From Streptomyces viridiviolaceus (GTDB taxonomy: Bacteria > Actinomycetota > Actinomycetes > Streptomycetales > Streptomycetaceae), in NCBI RefSeq assembly GCF_014650995.1, contig NZ_BMWA01000001.1:124001-188000 (forward strand): 64,000 nt of DNA, in the 5' to 3' direction. Shown piece by piece: positions 37,701-47,864 of the stretch. The notes under the pieces are model-generated. The model worked only from the letters and a program-made list of their open reading frames with translations, was not told where the DNA came from and did not search any database. The position numbers and the translations under genes are program-made. How positions within the stretch are numbered: the stretch's first letter is position 1; each line of letters opens with the position of its first letter.

Positions 37701-38355
37701 TCAGCAGCCGTTTGCCCGGCCGCCGCTCGAACCGGTCCGCCTCCAGCACGGCCATCGCCGCGGCGATGGCGTCGGCAAGGTCGCCGCCTGCCGCTCCCGA
37801 TGCCTCATCCGTCGTGGACGGCACGGTGGCCATAGGTGCCTCGTTCGGACGTGGTTCTCCACTGGAGGGCGAAGCCCCGGTACGTCCGGAATTTCCCTCA
37901 TCGACAGCATCTACGCCTGGCCGGACCGCGAATCCCACCCGCAGCTGGGCGGCCTCTCGGTCATCAAGCCCCGCAAGCCGTACGACACCGTCGACAACCT
38001 GGGGGGTCACGCACCCAGAGGGGTCGACATACCGCGAAAGAAGCACTCGCGCCCTCGCGACACGCGGGGACACATTTTTTTCACTGCCACTTACAACCTT
38101 TTCACCATCAGGTGAGTCGTCCTGTGCGTGCACAGGCAAATCGCGCACGAGCAGGTCAAGCCGAGCCAGCTCGTCGCGCAACCGGGACCGTTCGTCGCCA
38201 CTCAGGGCGAGCGCGCGTACGCCCTCTATGAACTCGCGCTCCGGCACGACGCCGTTGACAGCGACGCGCCGCAACCGCACCAGCAGTTCACTCAGCGACG
38301 CCCTCGACACAGACGTACCGGAATCACCGGCCTGTCGACGCCCCACGACCTCCAC
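34771..38355 (-). CDS. Sigma-70 factor fused to two duplicated domains and a long coiled coil
   Basis: This is a 1194-residue protein of unusual architecture. Residues about 258-340 are sigma region 2 ([40 protein letters not shown]), leading into region 3 (IRIPVH). Residues 430-488 are region 4 with helix-turn-helix [20 protein letters not shown]. Residues about 565-672 and 766-870 are two copies of one domain (shared [33 protein letters not shown]) separated by acidic linkers. Residues about 918-1185 form a long Glu/Arg/Ala coiled coil. Ordinary group 2 sigma factors have 300-450 residues. It heads the leftward operon (drmA, drmB, SF1 helicase). It may direct RNA polymerase to the island or tie polymerase to phage sensing; both are inference. 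The GTG start is tentative. Confidence 0.88.
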   Translation of the reverse strand: MEVVGRRQAGDSGTSVSRASLSELLVRLRRVAVNGVVPEREFIEGVRALALSGDERSRLRDELARLDLLVRDLPVHAQDDSPDGEKVVSGSEKNVSPRVARARVLLSRYVDPSGCVTPQVVDGVVRLAGLDDREAAQLRVGFAVRPGVDAVDEGNSGRTGASPSSGEPRPNEAPMATVPSTTDEASGAAGGDLADAIAAAMAVLEADRFERRPGKRLLSAEAEVGLAALVRGGPERIAQEPDEDELKSLPRGDLRVRARDCLVLHNQGLVHSLARTMLEQGLDYEDLFQHGVLGLMRAARKFDPLMGNKFSTYATWWVRQSITRAIADEGAVIRIPVHMHEQMRKVANAERSLAAQGRPTTAADVAVACDLSLAKVEEIRRLSRRTDSLDRVIGDGSTLADFVERAQPLPSVERDVLSAMHVQEIITVVNTFTGRDHRILVRRLGLDGDDPSTLDEVGREFGVTRERIRQLEQKLRPALVERMRMARVFGVRALAARTEPDRTTAGRGRAAHGSGTKARPPARVPTAQAAPAVPANTGAEATPPAVASEAWDRARRLAKEPSGQSWLAEYALTAMGHEALVVVLGQSAADAALRIARDREPADRLVLTALEVLRRVFDNVAELGLRPEDFFDRPAEALRGVTPRTYLASRPLVNGESRLAVRDALREFLAATPPRPQEPEEVDESEEEAPEVERVDDARDPDGHPLTAVDAREAPSADADAEDEDAEGEDAGAEPKTVVSVGAPQATADWEKALTLTRPPLGGGVAWLAEYALLALGHLQLSVLLGASARDAVVRAARERGMLDRPVVTALELLQGIFDAVKELGLRPEHFFERPAEALAGATPRAYLATKPLVGTESRLAVRDALREFAEARPKRTEPAPENSDGGVSTSGEPTAIPEKAQPASSEQPSVEEPPVDADRLLAQVRAQHEAVLAQLAQEHERRLSEERSSAEDRVAAARAEAERQLDALEEELLKRADRAWERREKHVRHQADEHLTHLREQHRRAYEALLRRAEHAEEAARQAAGTQQRIHDLEQRLREYREDAEARIRDLESRLRQAHAAATERERAAGAWVAELETRLQKAESDAAERERAAASAREEYRQGAQLRVAEVEERLREAEAAVVQRDMFVEAARRRAEEAERQAAQRIAQSEHNAWIRITDLETQLGEAQAQLAAAREAAQGRTSLRDRWRRP

Positions 38356-38558
38356 CCCCTACCCAAGGACGCATCAAACACTAACGTGACGCGTTAACAG
38401 CGTCAACAGACGCAAGGTCTGGCAGAGTTGTCGCCAATCGTGTACGGTGCCGGAAGTTTCCGCCTCCTGACGGCACGTCAAACTGGTGCGACAGGGCCCA
38501 TCGAGGGGACAGACAAGCGCCTGAACGGGGGCGACGAAGTGAGGGAAGAGGGGCAACC
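38356..38558. promoter_or_regulatory. Divergent control region of the defence-like island
   Basis: 203 bases separate the two divergent arms and must hold both promoters. A 15-bp inverted repeat TAACG-N5-CGTTA lies at 38382-38396, 27 bases from the sigma gene start. A GTTAAC palindrome overlaps it on the right at 38393-38398. AAGAGGGG before GTG 38559 is the ribosome-binding site of the kinase-helicase gene. I cannot place -10 or -35 boxes with confidence. Confidence 0.6.
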
Positions 38559-41500
38559 GTGGGCCAGGAGCTGATCGATGGCAGGTTCCGAGTCGGACAG
38601 GTTGTCGGCAAGGGCAACATGGGAGAGGTCCACCGGGCCGAGGACCTTCAGGCTCCGGAGGGCAGCGCCGAACGTTCGGTAGCCGTCAAGACGATCCTGC
38701 GCCGTCGCACGGGCGCTCTGATCGACACCGGCGCGGACACCAAGTCGGTCGAGCGTTTCGCGCGCGAGGTTCGCATCATGCGCCGCTTGGAGCACCCCAA
38801 TCTGACCCGGCTCATCGCCGGTGGGGTCAGCGAGGACGCCGGACTGCCGTACCTGGCGATGGAGTTCCTGGACGGTGAGACACTGCGGGACCTCATCGAG
38901 GAAGAGGGCCAGCTGCCCGTTCCCTGGGTCGCCGCGATCGGCGCCCAGATCGCCGACGGGCTGTCCGCCGCACACGCGGCCGATGTGGTGCACCGCGATC
39001 TGAAGCCCGCGAACGTCATGCTGACGCGCGGCGGAACCGTCAAGCTTCTCGACTTCGGTATGGGCCGGATCGTCGAGGACCCGGATGAAGCACGTCTGAC
39101 CAGCACGGGCGTCAGCGTCGGCACGGCCCGCTACATGGCACCCGAGCAGTTCGAGGCCCGCCAGGTCACTCAGGCCGCGGACCTGTATGCGCTCGGCTGT
39201 GTGCTGTACGAAATGCTCGTCGCCGTACCGCCCTTCACGAGCGAGTCGCCCTTCGAACTCGCCCGTAAGCACCTGGAGGCCGAACCGACGCCCCTCGGCG
39301 TCATTCGCAGCCAGATCCCCACCGAGCTGATCCGACTCGTCGGCCGGCTGCTGGCGAAGGACCCGGCCGACCGTCCGGCGAGCGCGGCCGAAGTCCGCGA
39401 CGCCCTGCATCCACTGGCCGTGCGGGACGGGAACACGCCATGGCTCCCCCACTGGAGCGCTCTCGACCCGACGCGGCCCCTGGTCGCCGCCGGCACGCAC
39501 GCCGTCGCCGCCCCGTCCGAGCCCGCCCCGCGGCCGGCACCGGTCACCGCCTCCGGCACGGCGATGGACGTGTTCGGCGTGCACCGCGCGCTCATCAAGG
39601 ACTACCGCGACTTCACCGAGGGCGGCACCGTCATCCGTGACGACCGCATCGCCGCGTTCGTGGAGACGGACCTCAACAACAAGTCGCAGTGGCCGGACCC
39701 GTGGCTGTCGCTCAACCCGTTCTTCCAGAGCGGCGGCACGGTCGCCGAACTGGTCGGGGAGCAGGTGCTGCACCCCGAGTGCGCTCGCATCTTCCAGGCG
39801 GGTAAAACGGAGGGCGGCACGGTCCCGGACGGTCGGCCGCTCACCCTCCACCGCCACCAGCGCGAGGCCATCGACGCCGCCGCGCGCGGTGCCTCGTACG
39901 TGCTGACGACCGGCACCGGTTCCGGCAAGTCGCTGTCGTACATCGTTCCGATCGTGAACCGCGTGCTTCATGAGCGGGACTCCGAAGGTCCGAAGGCGGT
40001 CAAACGGGTGCGCGCCGTCATCGTGTACCCCATGAACGCGCTGGCGAACAGTCAGCTCAAGGAGCTGGAGAAGTACCTTCGCGACGGCTACGGCCAGGGC
40101 CGTGAGCCGGTCACCTTCGCCCGCTACACGGGCCAGGAGGACGACCAGAGGCGCAAGGAGATCCGCGACAACCCGCCGGACATCCTGCTCACCAACTACG
40201 TGATGTTGGAGCTGATGCTGACCCGGCCCGCCGACCGGGCCAGCCTCATAAAGATGGCCAGGGGCCTGGAGTTCCTGGTCTTCGACGAGCTGCACACCTA
40301 CCGGGGCCGGCAGGGCGCCGACGTGGCGCTGCTGATCCGCCGGGTCCGTGAGGCCTGCCAGGCGCCCGACGTGCAGTGCATCGGCACGTCGGCCACCATG
40401 TCGACGGAGGGCACCGTCGAGGACCAGAAGAAGGTCGTCGCCGGTGTCGCGAGCAGGCTGTTCGGTACGCCGGTCAGCCCCGAGCACGTCATCGGCGAGA
40501 CGCTCGTGCGCGCCACCGACGAGGCGCCCGGCGCCGTTCCCGCCGAGCGGCTGACCTCGCCTGCCGCACCGCGCGCGTACGCCGATCTGGTGCGCGACCC
40601 ACTGGCCCGCTGGATCGAGACGCGCTTCGGCCTGGCCACGGACGAGGCGACGGGCCGGCTGGTACGTCGGCGGCCGACGACGATCGATGCGGCGGCGCGT
40701 GAGCTGGCAGAGCAGTCCGGAGTCTCCAAGGCCGACTGCGCCAAGGCCATTGAGGCGACGTTGGACGCCGGCTCGCAGGCCCGGCACCCGGTCACCGACC
40801 GCCCGCTGTTCGCGTTCCGGCTGCACCAGTTCCTCTCCAAGGGCGACACCGTGTACGTCACCCTGGAGGACAAGCTCTCCCGCCATCTGACCCGCTCCTA
40901 CCAGCTGGAGCAGCCGGGCAGCGGCGGCAAGCTGCTGATGCCGCTGGCGTTCTGCCGCGAGTGCGGCCAGGAGTATCTGACCGTCTGGCGCACCGAGAAG
41001 GACGGCGAGGTCCGCTACGAGGCCCGCCGGGACACCTCCGCCACGGGCGGACGTCAGGGCGACGGCTACCTCTTCGTCGACCACGAGCGGCCCTGGCCGT
41101 CCAGCACCCAGTACGCCGTCGACGACCGCCGGCTGCCGGAGTCCTGGCTGGAGCTGGACGACCGGGGCCAGGAGGTCGTCAGGAAGACGTTCCGCGACCG
41201 TGTGCCGCGCGCCGTCACGGTAGACCCGCTCGGCCACGAGGGCCGGGGCGAGCTGCAGGCCGCCTTCATCCCGTCGCCGTTCCTGTTCTGCCTGCACTGC
41301 GGTGTGGCCTACGAGCAGACGCGCGGCCGGGACTTCGCGAAGCTGGCGACGCTGGACCAGGAGGGCCGGTCGTCGGCGACCTCGCTCATCTCCGCCTCCG
41401 TGGTGCGCTCCCTGAAGTCCGTGCCGGAGGAAGCCCTGGACGCGGAGGCCCGCAAGCTCCTGACCTTCGTCGACAACCGTCAGGACGCCTCGCTCCAGGC

Positions 41501-44500
41501 CGGTCACTTCAACGACTTCGTGCAGATCACGCAGCTGCGCGGGGCTCTGTACCGGGCCGCGCTCGACGCGGGCGCGGAGGGCCTCACCCATGAGGAGCTG
41601 GCCTCCGCGGTGACGAACGCGCTCGCGATCGACCCCGTCGACTACTCGGGCGAACGCGACCAGCCACCGACGCTCGCCAAGTCCGCGGCGAAGACGTTGC
41701 GCGACGTGGTCGCCTTCCGGCTCTATCTCGACCTGGAGCGCGGCTGGCGCATCACCATGCCGAACCTGGAGCAGACGGGCCTGCTGGAGATCGACTACGC
41801 CGACCTGCAGTGGGTGGCCGACAAGCAGGACCGCTGGGCGGACACCTACGCGGCGCTGCGGGACGCCGACCCCGCCCTGCGCGCCGAGATCATGAAGGCG
41901 CTGCTCAACGAGATGCGCCGTTCGCTCGCCATCGACGTGTCGTACTTCCGTGACGACTTCGACGCGTTGCAGCGGGCGAGCGAGGAGCGGCTGGTGGACC
42001 CGTGGGTGCTGTCGGCCTCCGACCGGCCGCGCGTCGGCACCGCCTACCCGCACCCGTCGTCGGGCCGGGGGATGGACCGCTCCGGGCTCTTCCTCTCGGC
42101 GCGCGGCAAGTTCGGCAAGTACCTCAAGCGCGCCGACACCTCCTTCAAGGACCTCTCCCCCGACGACCTGCAGCTGGTCATCGCCGAGCTGCTGAAGGTC
42201 CTGGCCGCCAACGGCCTGGTGAAAGAGGTCGCGGAGGCCCCGCAGCGCACGGGCCGCTACCGCAGGACGAGCACCCCGGCCACGACCGGCTATCGGGTGG
42301 CCGCCCAGTCGCTCGTCTGGCGTGCGGGCAAGGGCGACACGGGGACGCACGACCCGCTGACGCGCACCTACCCGAGCGGCGACGGCCCGCGGGTGAACAC
42401 GTTCTTCCGGGACCTGTACAAGGAGGCGGCGAGCGCGCTGTCCGGGCTGTTCGCCCGCGAGCACACCGCCCAGGTCGCCCCGGAGGAGCGGGAGAAGCGC
42501 GAGGAGGCGTTCCGGAAGGCGGAGCTGAAGCTGCTGTACTGCTCCCCCACGATGGAGCTGGGCGTCGACATCTCCTCCCTCAACGCGGTGATGATGCGCA
42601 ACGTGCCGCCCACCCCCGCCAACTACGCCCAGCGTTCCGGCCGCGCGGGCCGCAGCGGGCAGCCGGCGTTGGTGACGACGTACTGCGCGACGGGCAACAG
42701 CCACGACCAGTACTACTTCCGCCGCTCGGAGCGGATGGTGGCGGGCGCGGTGGCCCCGCCGCGCCTGGACCTCGCCAACGAGGACCTGGTCCTCTCGCAC
42801 CTCCAGGGCGTCTGGATAGCCGAGGCCGGCCTGAAGCTGGGCCGCGCGATACCCGAGGTCCTGGACGTGTCGTACCCGGACACCGGTGACCGCCCGAACC
42901 CGGCGCTGGAGCTGCTGCCCGACATCCTCGCCGCCTCCCTGGACGAGGGCGCGCAGCACCGCACGGTGGACGCGGCGCTGCGGGTGCTGGGCCCGCTGCT
43001 GCCGGACTTCGCCGACACGACGTGGTGGCACGACGACTGGATCCAGGACCGTGTGCGCACGGTGCCGGAGCGGTTCGACCGGGCCTTCGACCGGTGGCGG
43101 CAGCTGTTCCGTGCCGCGCTCGACGACCAGTACATCCAGAACAGGCGGCGCCTGGACTACAGCCTGACCGAGAGCGACCGCAACCGCGCCAACGCCCGCC
43201 GCCGCGAGGCGGAGACGCAGCTGAACCTGCTGATGAACGAGAGCGTCGACAGCAAGTCGGTGCTGTCGGACTTCAACCCGTACCGCTACCTCGCCTCCGA
43301 GGGCTTCCTGCCCGGCTACAGCTTCCCGCGCCTGCCGCTGGCCGCGTACATCCCGACGGTGGGCCGCCGCCGCGGTGAGGGCGACTACCTCCAGCGGCCC
43401 CGCTTCCTCGCCATCCGGGAGTTCGGGCCCGGCGCGCTCATCTACCACGAGGGCGCCCGCTACCAGGTGACCCGCATCCAGCTGCCGCCGGACTCCTCCG
43501 GCGACCTGGCCACCAGCGAGGCCCGCCGCTGCGCGCACTGCGGTTACCACCACGACCCGGCCGAGCGCCAGGACCGCTGCCACATGTGCGACGAGCCGCT
43601 GGGCGCGGCGACCCACGGCCTGCTCCAGCTGCACACCGTGTACACCACGCGCCGGGAGCGGATCTCCTCCGACGAGGAAGAGCGCCGCAGGGCCGGCTAC
43701 CGCTTGGAGACGTCGTACCGCTTCCAGGACCACGGCGCCCGCAAGGGCCGCCTCAACGCCTCCGTCACGGACAGCGCGGCCGCCCCGCTGGCCGAGCTGG
43801 CGTACGGCGACTCGGCGACCGTCCGGATCACCAACCTCGGCCGGGTGCGTGCCAAGAAGGACGAGCCGGCGGGCTACTGGCTCGACCTCGCCGACGGCCG
43901 CTGGATGAACGACAAGGACGCCGCCGAGGCCTCCGGTGACTCCAGCGAGCTGCCGGTGGTCGAGGAGGACGGCAAGGAGCGCCGCCGCAAGAAGCGGGTC
44001 ATCCCGTACGTGGAGGACCGCCGCAACATCCTCGTCCTCACCCTCGACGAGGCCCTGCCCGAGCCCGAGGCGCTGTCCCTGATGTACGCGCTGGAGCGGG
44101 GCATCGAGGCCGCGTTCGAGCTGGAGGACGCCGAGCTGTCCAGCGAGCTGCTGCCGCCGGACGGCGGACCGTGGGATCGGTTCCTGTTCATGGAGGCCGC
44201 CGAGGGCGGCGCGGGCGTGCTGCGCCGTCTCCAGGCGGAGCCGGGCGCGCTGGCGAAGGCGGCCCGGTACGCCCTGTCGATCTGCCACTTCGACGAGGAC
44301 GGCACCGACTTGGGCGGCCCGCACCCGGACCGCCCGTGCGCACTCGGCTGCTACGAGTGCCTGCTGACCTACGGCAACCAGCTCGACCACGCGCTGATCA
44401 ACCGCCACGCGGCCCGGCATCTGTTGGTGCGCTTCGCGTCGGCGACGGCAGAGCGTGAGGCACGCGGCGAGTCGCGCTCGGAGCAGTACCGCCGGCTGCT

Positions 44501-44855
44501 CGACCAGGCCCCGGCGGCACCGACCCCGGTGGAGACGTCGGCCGCCGCCGAACTGGCCGCGCGGGGCGACTTCCTGGGTTGGGCGAAGGCGCGTGGGCTG
44601 AACCTGCCGGACGAGGCGGGCCCGTTCCTCACCGAGGCGAACGCCATGCCGGACTTCGTGTACCGGCTGCCGGGCGCGAAGGTGGCCGTGTTCGTGGACA
44701 CGCCCGACAAGGAGCAGGACACCTTCCGGGACGAGGACGCCGAGGACCGTCTCTTCGGCGCGAGCTGGGACGTCGTCCGATTCCCGCAGGGCGAGGACTG
44801 GGACGCCATCGCCGCCGCCAACTCCCGCTACTTCGGCTCCCCCGCCGCCAACTGA
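38559..44855 (+). CDS. Ser/Thr protein kinase fused to SF2 helicase with C-terminal DUF1998
   Basis: This 2098-residue, three-part protein starts with a complete Hanks-type kinase at residues 8-285: glycine loop GKGNMG (18-23), K44, HRDLKPAN (145-152), DFG (165-167), APE (194-196). Its signature residues are intact. After a Pro/Ala linker comes an SF2 helicase with Walker A GTGSGKS (452-458), motif II DELH (576-579), SATMS and QRSGRAGRSGQ. The C-terminus is MrfA-like DUF1998 with two Cys pairs (CAHCGYHHDPAERQDRCHMC) and LGCYECLLTYGNQLDH. No transmembrane segment follows the kinase, so it is cytosolic. It heads the rightward arm with drmD and drmMI. The kinase may regulate the helicase, the sigma factor or another partner (inference). 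Confidence 0.93.
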   Translation: MGQELIDGRFRVGQVVGKGNMGEVHRAEDLQAPEGSAERSVAVKTILRRRTGALIDTGADTKSVERFAREVRIMRRLEHPNLTRLIAGGVSEDAGLPYLAMEFLDGETLRDLIEEEGQLPVPWVAAIGAQIADGLSAAHAADVVHRDLKPANVMLTRGGTVKLLDFGMGRIVEDPDEARLTSTGVSVGTARYMAPEQFEARQVTQAADLYALGCVLYEMLVAVPPFTSESPFELARKHLEAEPTPLGVIRSQIPTELIRLVGRLLAKDPADRPASAAEVRDALHPLAVRDGNTPWLPHWSALDPTRPLVAAGTHAVAAPSEPAPRPAPVTASGTAMDVFGVHRALIKDYRDFTEGGTVIRDDRIAAFVETDLNNKSQWPDPWLSLNPFFQSGGTVAELVGEQVLHPECARIFQAGKTEGGTVPDGRPLTLHRHQREAIDAAARGASYVLTTGTGSGKSLSYIVPIVNRVLHERDSEGPKAVKRVRAVIVYPMNALANSQLKELEKYLRDGYGQGREPVTFARYTGQEDDQRRKEIRDNPPDILLTNYVMLELMLTRPADRASLIKMARGLEFLVFDELHTYRGRQGADVALLIRRVREACQAPDVQCIGTSATMSTEGTVEDQKKVVAGVASRLFGTPVSPEHVIGETLVRATDEAPGAVPAERLTSPAAPRAYADLVRDPLARWIETRFGLATDEATGRLVRRRPTTIDAAARELAEQSGVSKADCAKAIEATLDAGSQARHPVTDRPLFAFRLHQFLSKGDTVYVTLEDKLSRHLTRSYQLEQPGSGGKLLMPLAFCRECGQEYLTVWRTEKDGEVRYEARRDTSATGGRQGDGYLFVDHERPWPSSTQYAVDDRRLPESWLELDDRGQEVVRKTFRDRVPRAVTVDPLGHEGRGELQAAFIPSPFLFCLHCGVAYEQTRGRDFAKLATLDQEGRSSATSLISASVVRSLKSVPEEALDAEARKLLTFVDNRQDASLQAGHFNDFVQITQLRGALYRAALDAGAEGLTHEELASAVTNALAIDPVDYSGERDQPPTLAKSAAKTLRDVVAFRLYLDLERGWRITMPNLEQTGLLEIDYADLQWVADKQDRWADTYAALRDADPALRAEIMKALLNEMRRSLAIDVSYFRDDFDALQRASEERLVDPWVLSASDRPRVGTAYPHPSSGRGMDRSGLFLSARGKFGKYLKRADTSFKDLSPDDLQLVIAELLKVLAANGLVKEVAEAPQRTGRYRRTSTPATTGYRVAAQSLVWRAGKGDTGTHDPLTRTYPSGDGPRVNTFFRDLYKEAASALSGLFAREHTAQVAPEEREKREEAFRKAELKLLYCSPTMELGVDISSLNAVMMRNVPPTPANYAQRSGRAGRSGQPALVTTYCATGNSHDQYYFRRSERMVAGAVAPPRLDLANEDLVLSHLQGVWIAEAGLKLGRAIPEVLDVSYPDTGDRPNPALELLPDILAASLDEGAQHRTVDAALRVLGPLLPDFADTTWWHDDWIQDRVRTVPERFDRAFDRWRQLFRAALDDQYIQNRRRLDYSLTESDRNRANARRREAETQLNLLMNESVDSKSVLSDFNPYRYLASEGFLPGYSFPRLPLAAYIPTVGRRRGEGDYLQRPRFLAIREFGPGALIYHEGARYQVTRIQLPPDSSGDLATSEARRCAHCGYHHDPAERQDRCHMCDEPLGAATHGLLQLHTVYTTRRERISSDEEERRRAGYRLETSYRFQDHGARKGRLNASVTDSAAAPLAELAYGDSATVRITNLGRVRAKKDEPAGYWLDLADGRWMNDKDAAEASGDSSELPVVEEDGKERRRKKRVIPYVEDRRNILVLTLDEALPEPEALSLMYALERGIEAAFELEDAELSSELLPPDGGPWDRFLFMEAAEGGAGVLRRLQAEPGALAKAARYALSICHFDEDGTDLGGPHPDRPCALGCYECLLTYGNQLDHALINRHAARHLLVRFASATAEREARGESRSEQYRRLLDQAPAAPTPVETSAAAELAARGDFLGWAKARGLNLPDEAGPFLTEANAMPDFVYRLPGAKVAVFVDTPDKEQDTFRDEDAEDRLFGASWDVVRFPQGEDWDAIAAANSRYFGSPAAN

Positions 44856-44885
44856 CCACTCATTTCCGAGGACTAGACGACACAC

Positions 44886-47864
44886 ATGGCACTGACGTAC
44901 TCCGCCGGCTCCCTGGTGAAGGCCCGCGGCCGCGAATGGGTGGTGCTCCCCGAGAGCAAGCCCGACCTGCTCGTCCTCAGGCCGCTCGGCGGCTCGGACG
45001 ACGACATCGCCGCCGTTTTCCCGGCGTTCGAGACGGTCGAGGAGGCCCGTTTCGCCGCGCCGGAGCCGAGCGACCTGGGCGACCAGCGGGCGGCCGGCCT
45101 GCTGCGCACGGCCCTGCGGGTCGGCTTCCGCTCGGGCGCGGGCCCGTTCCGCTCGCTCGCCGGCATCGCGGTGGAACCGCGCGCCTACCAGCTCGTCCCC
45201 CTCCTGATGGCGTTGCGTCAGAAGACGGTCCGCATGCTGATCTCCGACGACGTCGGCATTGGCAAGACCGTCGAGTCGGGCCTGATCGCGGGCGAACTGC
45301 TCGCACAGGGCGAGGCCTCGGGCCTGGCGGTGCTGTGCTCCCCCGCGCTGGCGGAGCAGTGGCAGCAGGAGCTGCGCAGCAAGTTCGGCATCGACGCGGA
45401 GCTGGTGCTGGCGTCGACGGTCACCCGCCTGGAGCGCGGACTGGATCTGGGCCAGTCCCTCTTCGACCGCTACCCGAACGTCATCGTCTCCACGGACTTC
45501 ATCAAGTCCCCGCGCCACCGCGACGACTTCGTACGGCACTGCCCCGACCTGGTGATCGTCGACGAGGCGCACACGTGCGTGGCCGCCGACGACGCGACGG
45601 CCGGCTCGCAGAACCAGCTCCGCTACGAGCTGCTGCGCCGCGTCGCCGAGGACGCGAACCGGCACCTGCTGCTGGTGACGGCGACCCCGCACAGCGGCAA
45701 GGAGTCCGCGTTCCGCAACCTGCTGGGCCTGGTCAAGCCCGAACTGGCTCACGTGGACCTGGAGTCGGCGGCGGGCAGGAAGCTGCTGGCCCAGCACTTC
45801 GTGGCCCGCAAGCGCGCGGACGTACGCCAGTACCTCACCAAAGAGGACGGCCTCGCCGACGACTCGCTCGCCGAGCGCACCGCGTTCCCCTCGGACCGCT
45901 ACTTCAAGGACGAGACGTACAAGCTGTCCCCGGAGTACCGGGCCCTGCTGGACGACGCGATCGCCTACGCGAGCGAGCGCGTCGAGGAGGCGGACAGCCG
46001 GGGCCGCCGGGAGGCCCGAATAGCGTGGTGGTCGGCGATCGCGCTGCTGCGCTCGCTGGTGTCCTCACCCCGGGCGGCGGCGCAGACCCTGCGGACGCGT
46101 TCGGCCGCGGCGGTCGCGTCGTCGGCGGAGGAGGCCGACAAGCTGGGCGCCCCGCTCAACAGCGACGCGGCCGACAGCGACTCTATGGAAGGCATGGACG
46201 TCGCGCCGGGAGCCGAGATCGCTGAGGACGATCCGCGCTCGCGGCTGGCCGAACTCGCCGACCGGGCGGCGGAACTGGAGGGCCCGGCACAGGACCTCAA
46301 GCTGAAGGCCCTGATCAAGCACCTCAAGGCGCTGCTCGCCGACGGCTACAACCCCATCGTCTTCTGCCGCTACATCCCCACGGCCAAGTACCTGGCCGAT
46401 CAGCTGGCGAACGACCCCGAGACGAAGAAGCGCGGCCCGCTGGGCGCGAAGACGGTCGTCAAGGCGGTCACCGGCGAACTCTCGCCGCAGCAGCGCATCG
46501 ACAACATCGAGGCGCTGGCCGCCGAGGCCGGCGAGGACGCCGCCGCGCGCCGCGTGCTGATCGCCACCGACTGCCTGTCGGAGGGCGTGAACCTCCAGCA
46601 CCACTTCGACGCCGTGATCCACTACGACCTGGCGTGGAACCCCACCCGCCACGACCAGCGCGAGGGCCGCGTCGACCGGTACGGGCAGAAGCGGGACGAG
46701 GTCCGCGTCATCACCCTGTACGGCGAGGACAACGGCATCGACGGCAAGGTCCTCGAGGTCCTCATCAAGAAGCACCGCCAGATCAAGAAGGACCTCGGCA
46801 TCTCGGTGTCCGTTCCCGACGAGCTGTCGACCGGCGTGACGGACGCGATCGTCGAGTGGCTGCTGATGCGCGGCCGGGAGGACGACGGCGCGCTGTTCAG
46901 TGCGGACGCGTTCAAGGTGAGCACGGCGAAGCTGGACAGCGACTGGAACTCGGCGGCCGAGCGCGAGAAGGCCTCCCGCTCCCGGTTCGCGCAGCGCTCG
47001 ATCCACCCGGAGGAGGTGGCCCGCGAGGTCGCCGCGATCCGGGAGGCGCTGGGCGGCACGGGCGAGGTCAAGACGTTCGTACGGGAGTCCCTGGGCGCGC
47101 TGGGCGCGGTGCTGCGCGGCGCGGACGAGGCGGAGGACTTCACCGCCCAGGTGGGCGGCACGCCCGCGGGCCTGCGGGACGCCCTCGCCACGGTCGTGGG
47201 CGCCGAGGTGATCGAGCGAGACCGCCCGATCCCGTTCCGGGACGATCCGGCGGTGGCGCGTGGTGAGGCGGCGCTGGTGCGCACGGACCCGGTGGTGGGT
47301 GCGCTGGCGTCGCATGTGCTGAACGCGGCCCTGGACACGCAGGCGGACGGCGCCCGCCCGGCGCGCCGCTGCGGGGTCATCACGACGGACGCGGTGACGA
47401 CGGGCACGACGCTGCTGCTGGTCCGGTACCGGTTCCATCTGACCCTGCCGTCGCGGAGCGGCGAGAAGCAGCTGGTCGCCGAGGACGCGCGACTGCTGGC
47501 GTTCGAGGGTTCCCCGAAGAACGCGGTGTGGCTGTCGCCGGAGCGTGCGGCGGCGCTGCTGGAGGCGACGGCGTCCCAGAACACCGACCCGCACTTCGGC
47601 GAGCGCATGATCAAGCGCATCCTCGCCCAGCTCCCCGAGACGAACGCCCACCTGGAGTCGTACGGCGACGACCTGGCCGCCGAGCTGGACACCTCGCACC
47701 GCAGGGTGCGCCAGGCGTCCGGCGAGATCGTCCGGGGTCTGTCGGTGACGGCCCAGAAGCCGGCCGACGTCCTGGGCGCGTACCTCTACCTGCCCGCCGA
47801 CCCTGCTGCCCCCTCCGCCGCCCCCACCGCTGTCCCTGCTGCTGCTTCTGGAGCGTCCGCCTGA
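44886..47864 (+). CDS. drmD: DrmD-like SNF2-type helicase (class 1 DISARM)
   Basis: This is a 992-residue SNF2/SF2 ATPase. The N-terminal YSAGSLVKARGREWVVLPES with LRPLGGSDDD is the DrmD-type lead-in. Walker A is SDDVGIGKT (121-128), motif II DEAH is at 226-229, and motif VI HDQREGRVDRYGQ is near residue 590. In class 1 DISARM drmD precedes the adenine methylase drmMI, exactly as here, where the two genes overlap by one base (TGATG). The ATG lies 30 bases after the kinase-helicase stop with GAGGA upstream. Together with drmA and drmB this assigns the locus to class 1 DISARM, although in a rearranged form. Confidence 0.92.
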   Translation: MALTYSAGSLVKARGREWVVLPESKPDLLVLRPLGGSDDDIAAVFPAFETVEEARFAAPEPSDLGDQRAAGLLRTALRVGFRSGAGPFRSLAGIAVEPRAYQLVPLLMALRQKTVRMLISDDVGIGKTVESGLIAGELLAQGEASGLAVLCSPALAEQWQQELRSKFGIDAELVLASTVTRLERGLDLGQSLFDRYPNVIVSTDFIKSPRHRDDFVRHCPDLVIVDEAHTCVAADDATAGSQNQLRYELLRRVAEDANRHLLLVTATPHSGKESAFRNLLGLVKPELAHVDLESAAGRKLLAQHFVARKRADVRQYLTKEDGLADDSLAERTAFPSDRYFKDETYKLSPEYRALLDDAIAYASERVEEADSRGRREARIAWWSAIALLRSLVSSPRAAAQTLRTRSAAAVASSAEEADKLGAPLNSDAADSDSMEGMDVAPGAEIAEDDPRSRLAELADRAAELEGPAQDLKLKALIKHLKALLADGYNPIVFCRYIPTAKYLADQLANDPETKKRGPLGAKTVVKAVTGELSPQQRIDNIEALAAEAGEDAAARRVLIATDCLSEGVNLQHHFDAVIHYDLAWNPTRHDQREGRVDRYGQKRDEVRVITLYGEDNGIDGKVLEVLIKKHRQIKKDLGISVSVPDELSTGVTDAIVEWLLMRGREDDGALFSADAFKVSTAKLDSDWNSAAEREKASRSRFAQRSIHPEEVAREVAAIREALGGTGEVKTFVRESLGALGAVLRGADEAEDFTAQVGGTPAGLRDALATVVGAEVIERDRPIPFRDDPAVARGEAALVRTDPVVGALASHVLNAALDTQADGARPARRCGVITTDAVTTGTTLLLVRYRFHLTLPSRSGEKQLVAEDARLLAFEGSPKNAVWLSPERAAALLEATASQNTDPHFGERMIKRILAQLPETNAHLESYGDDLAAELDTSHRRVRQASGEIVRGLSVTAQKPADVLGAYLYLPADPAAPSAAPTAVPAAASGASA

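Noticed and set aside
38478..45797. Very long open frame (over 2,400 codons) on the minus strand opposite the kinase-helicase gene
   Set aside because: It is a codon-bias shadow of high-GC coding on the plus strand. It has repetitive Val/Arg/Gln-rich sequence without motifs, while the plus-strand frame carries complete kinase and helicase motifs.
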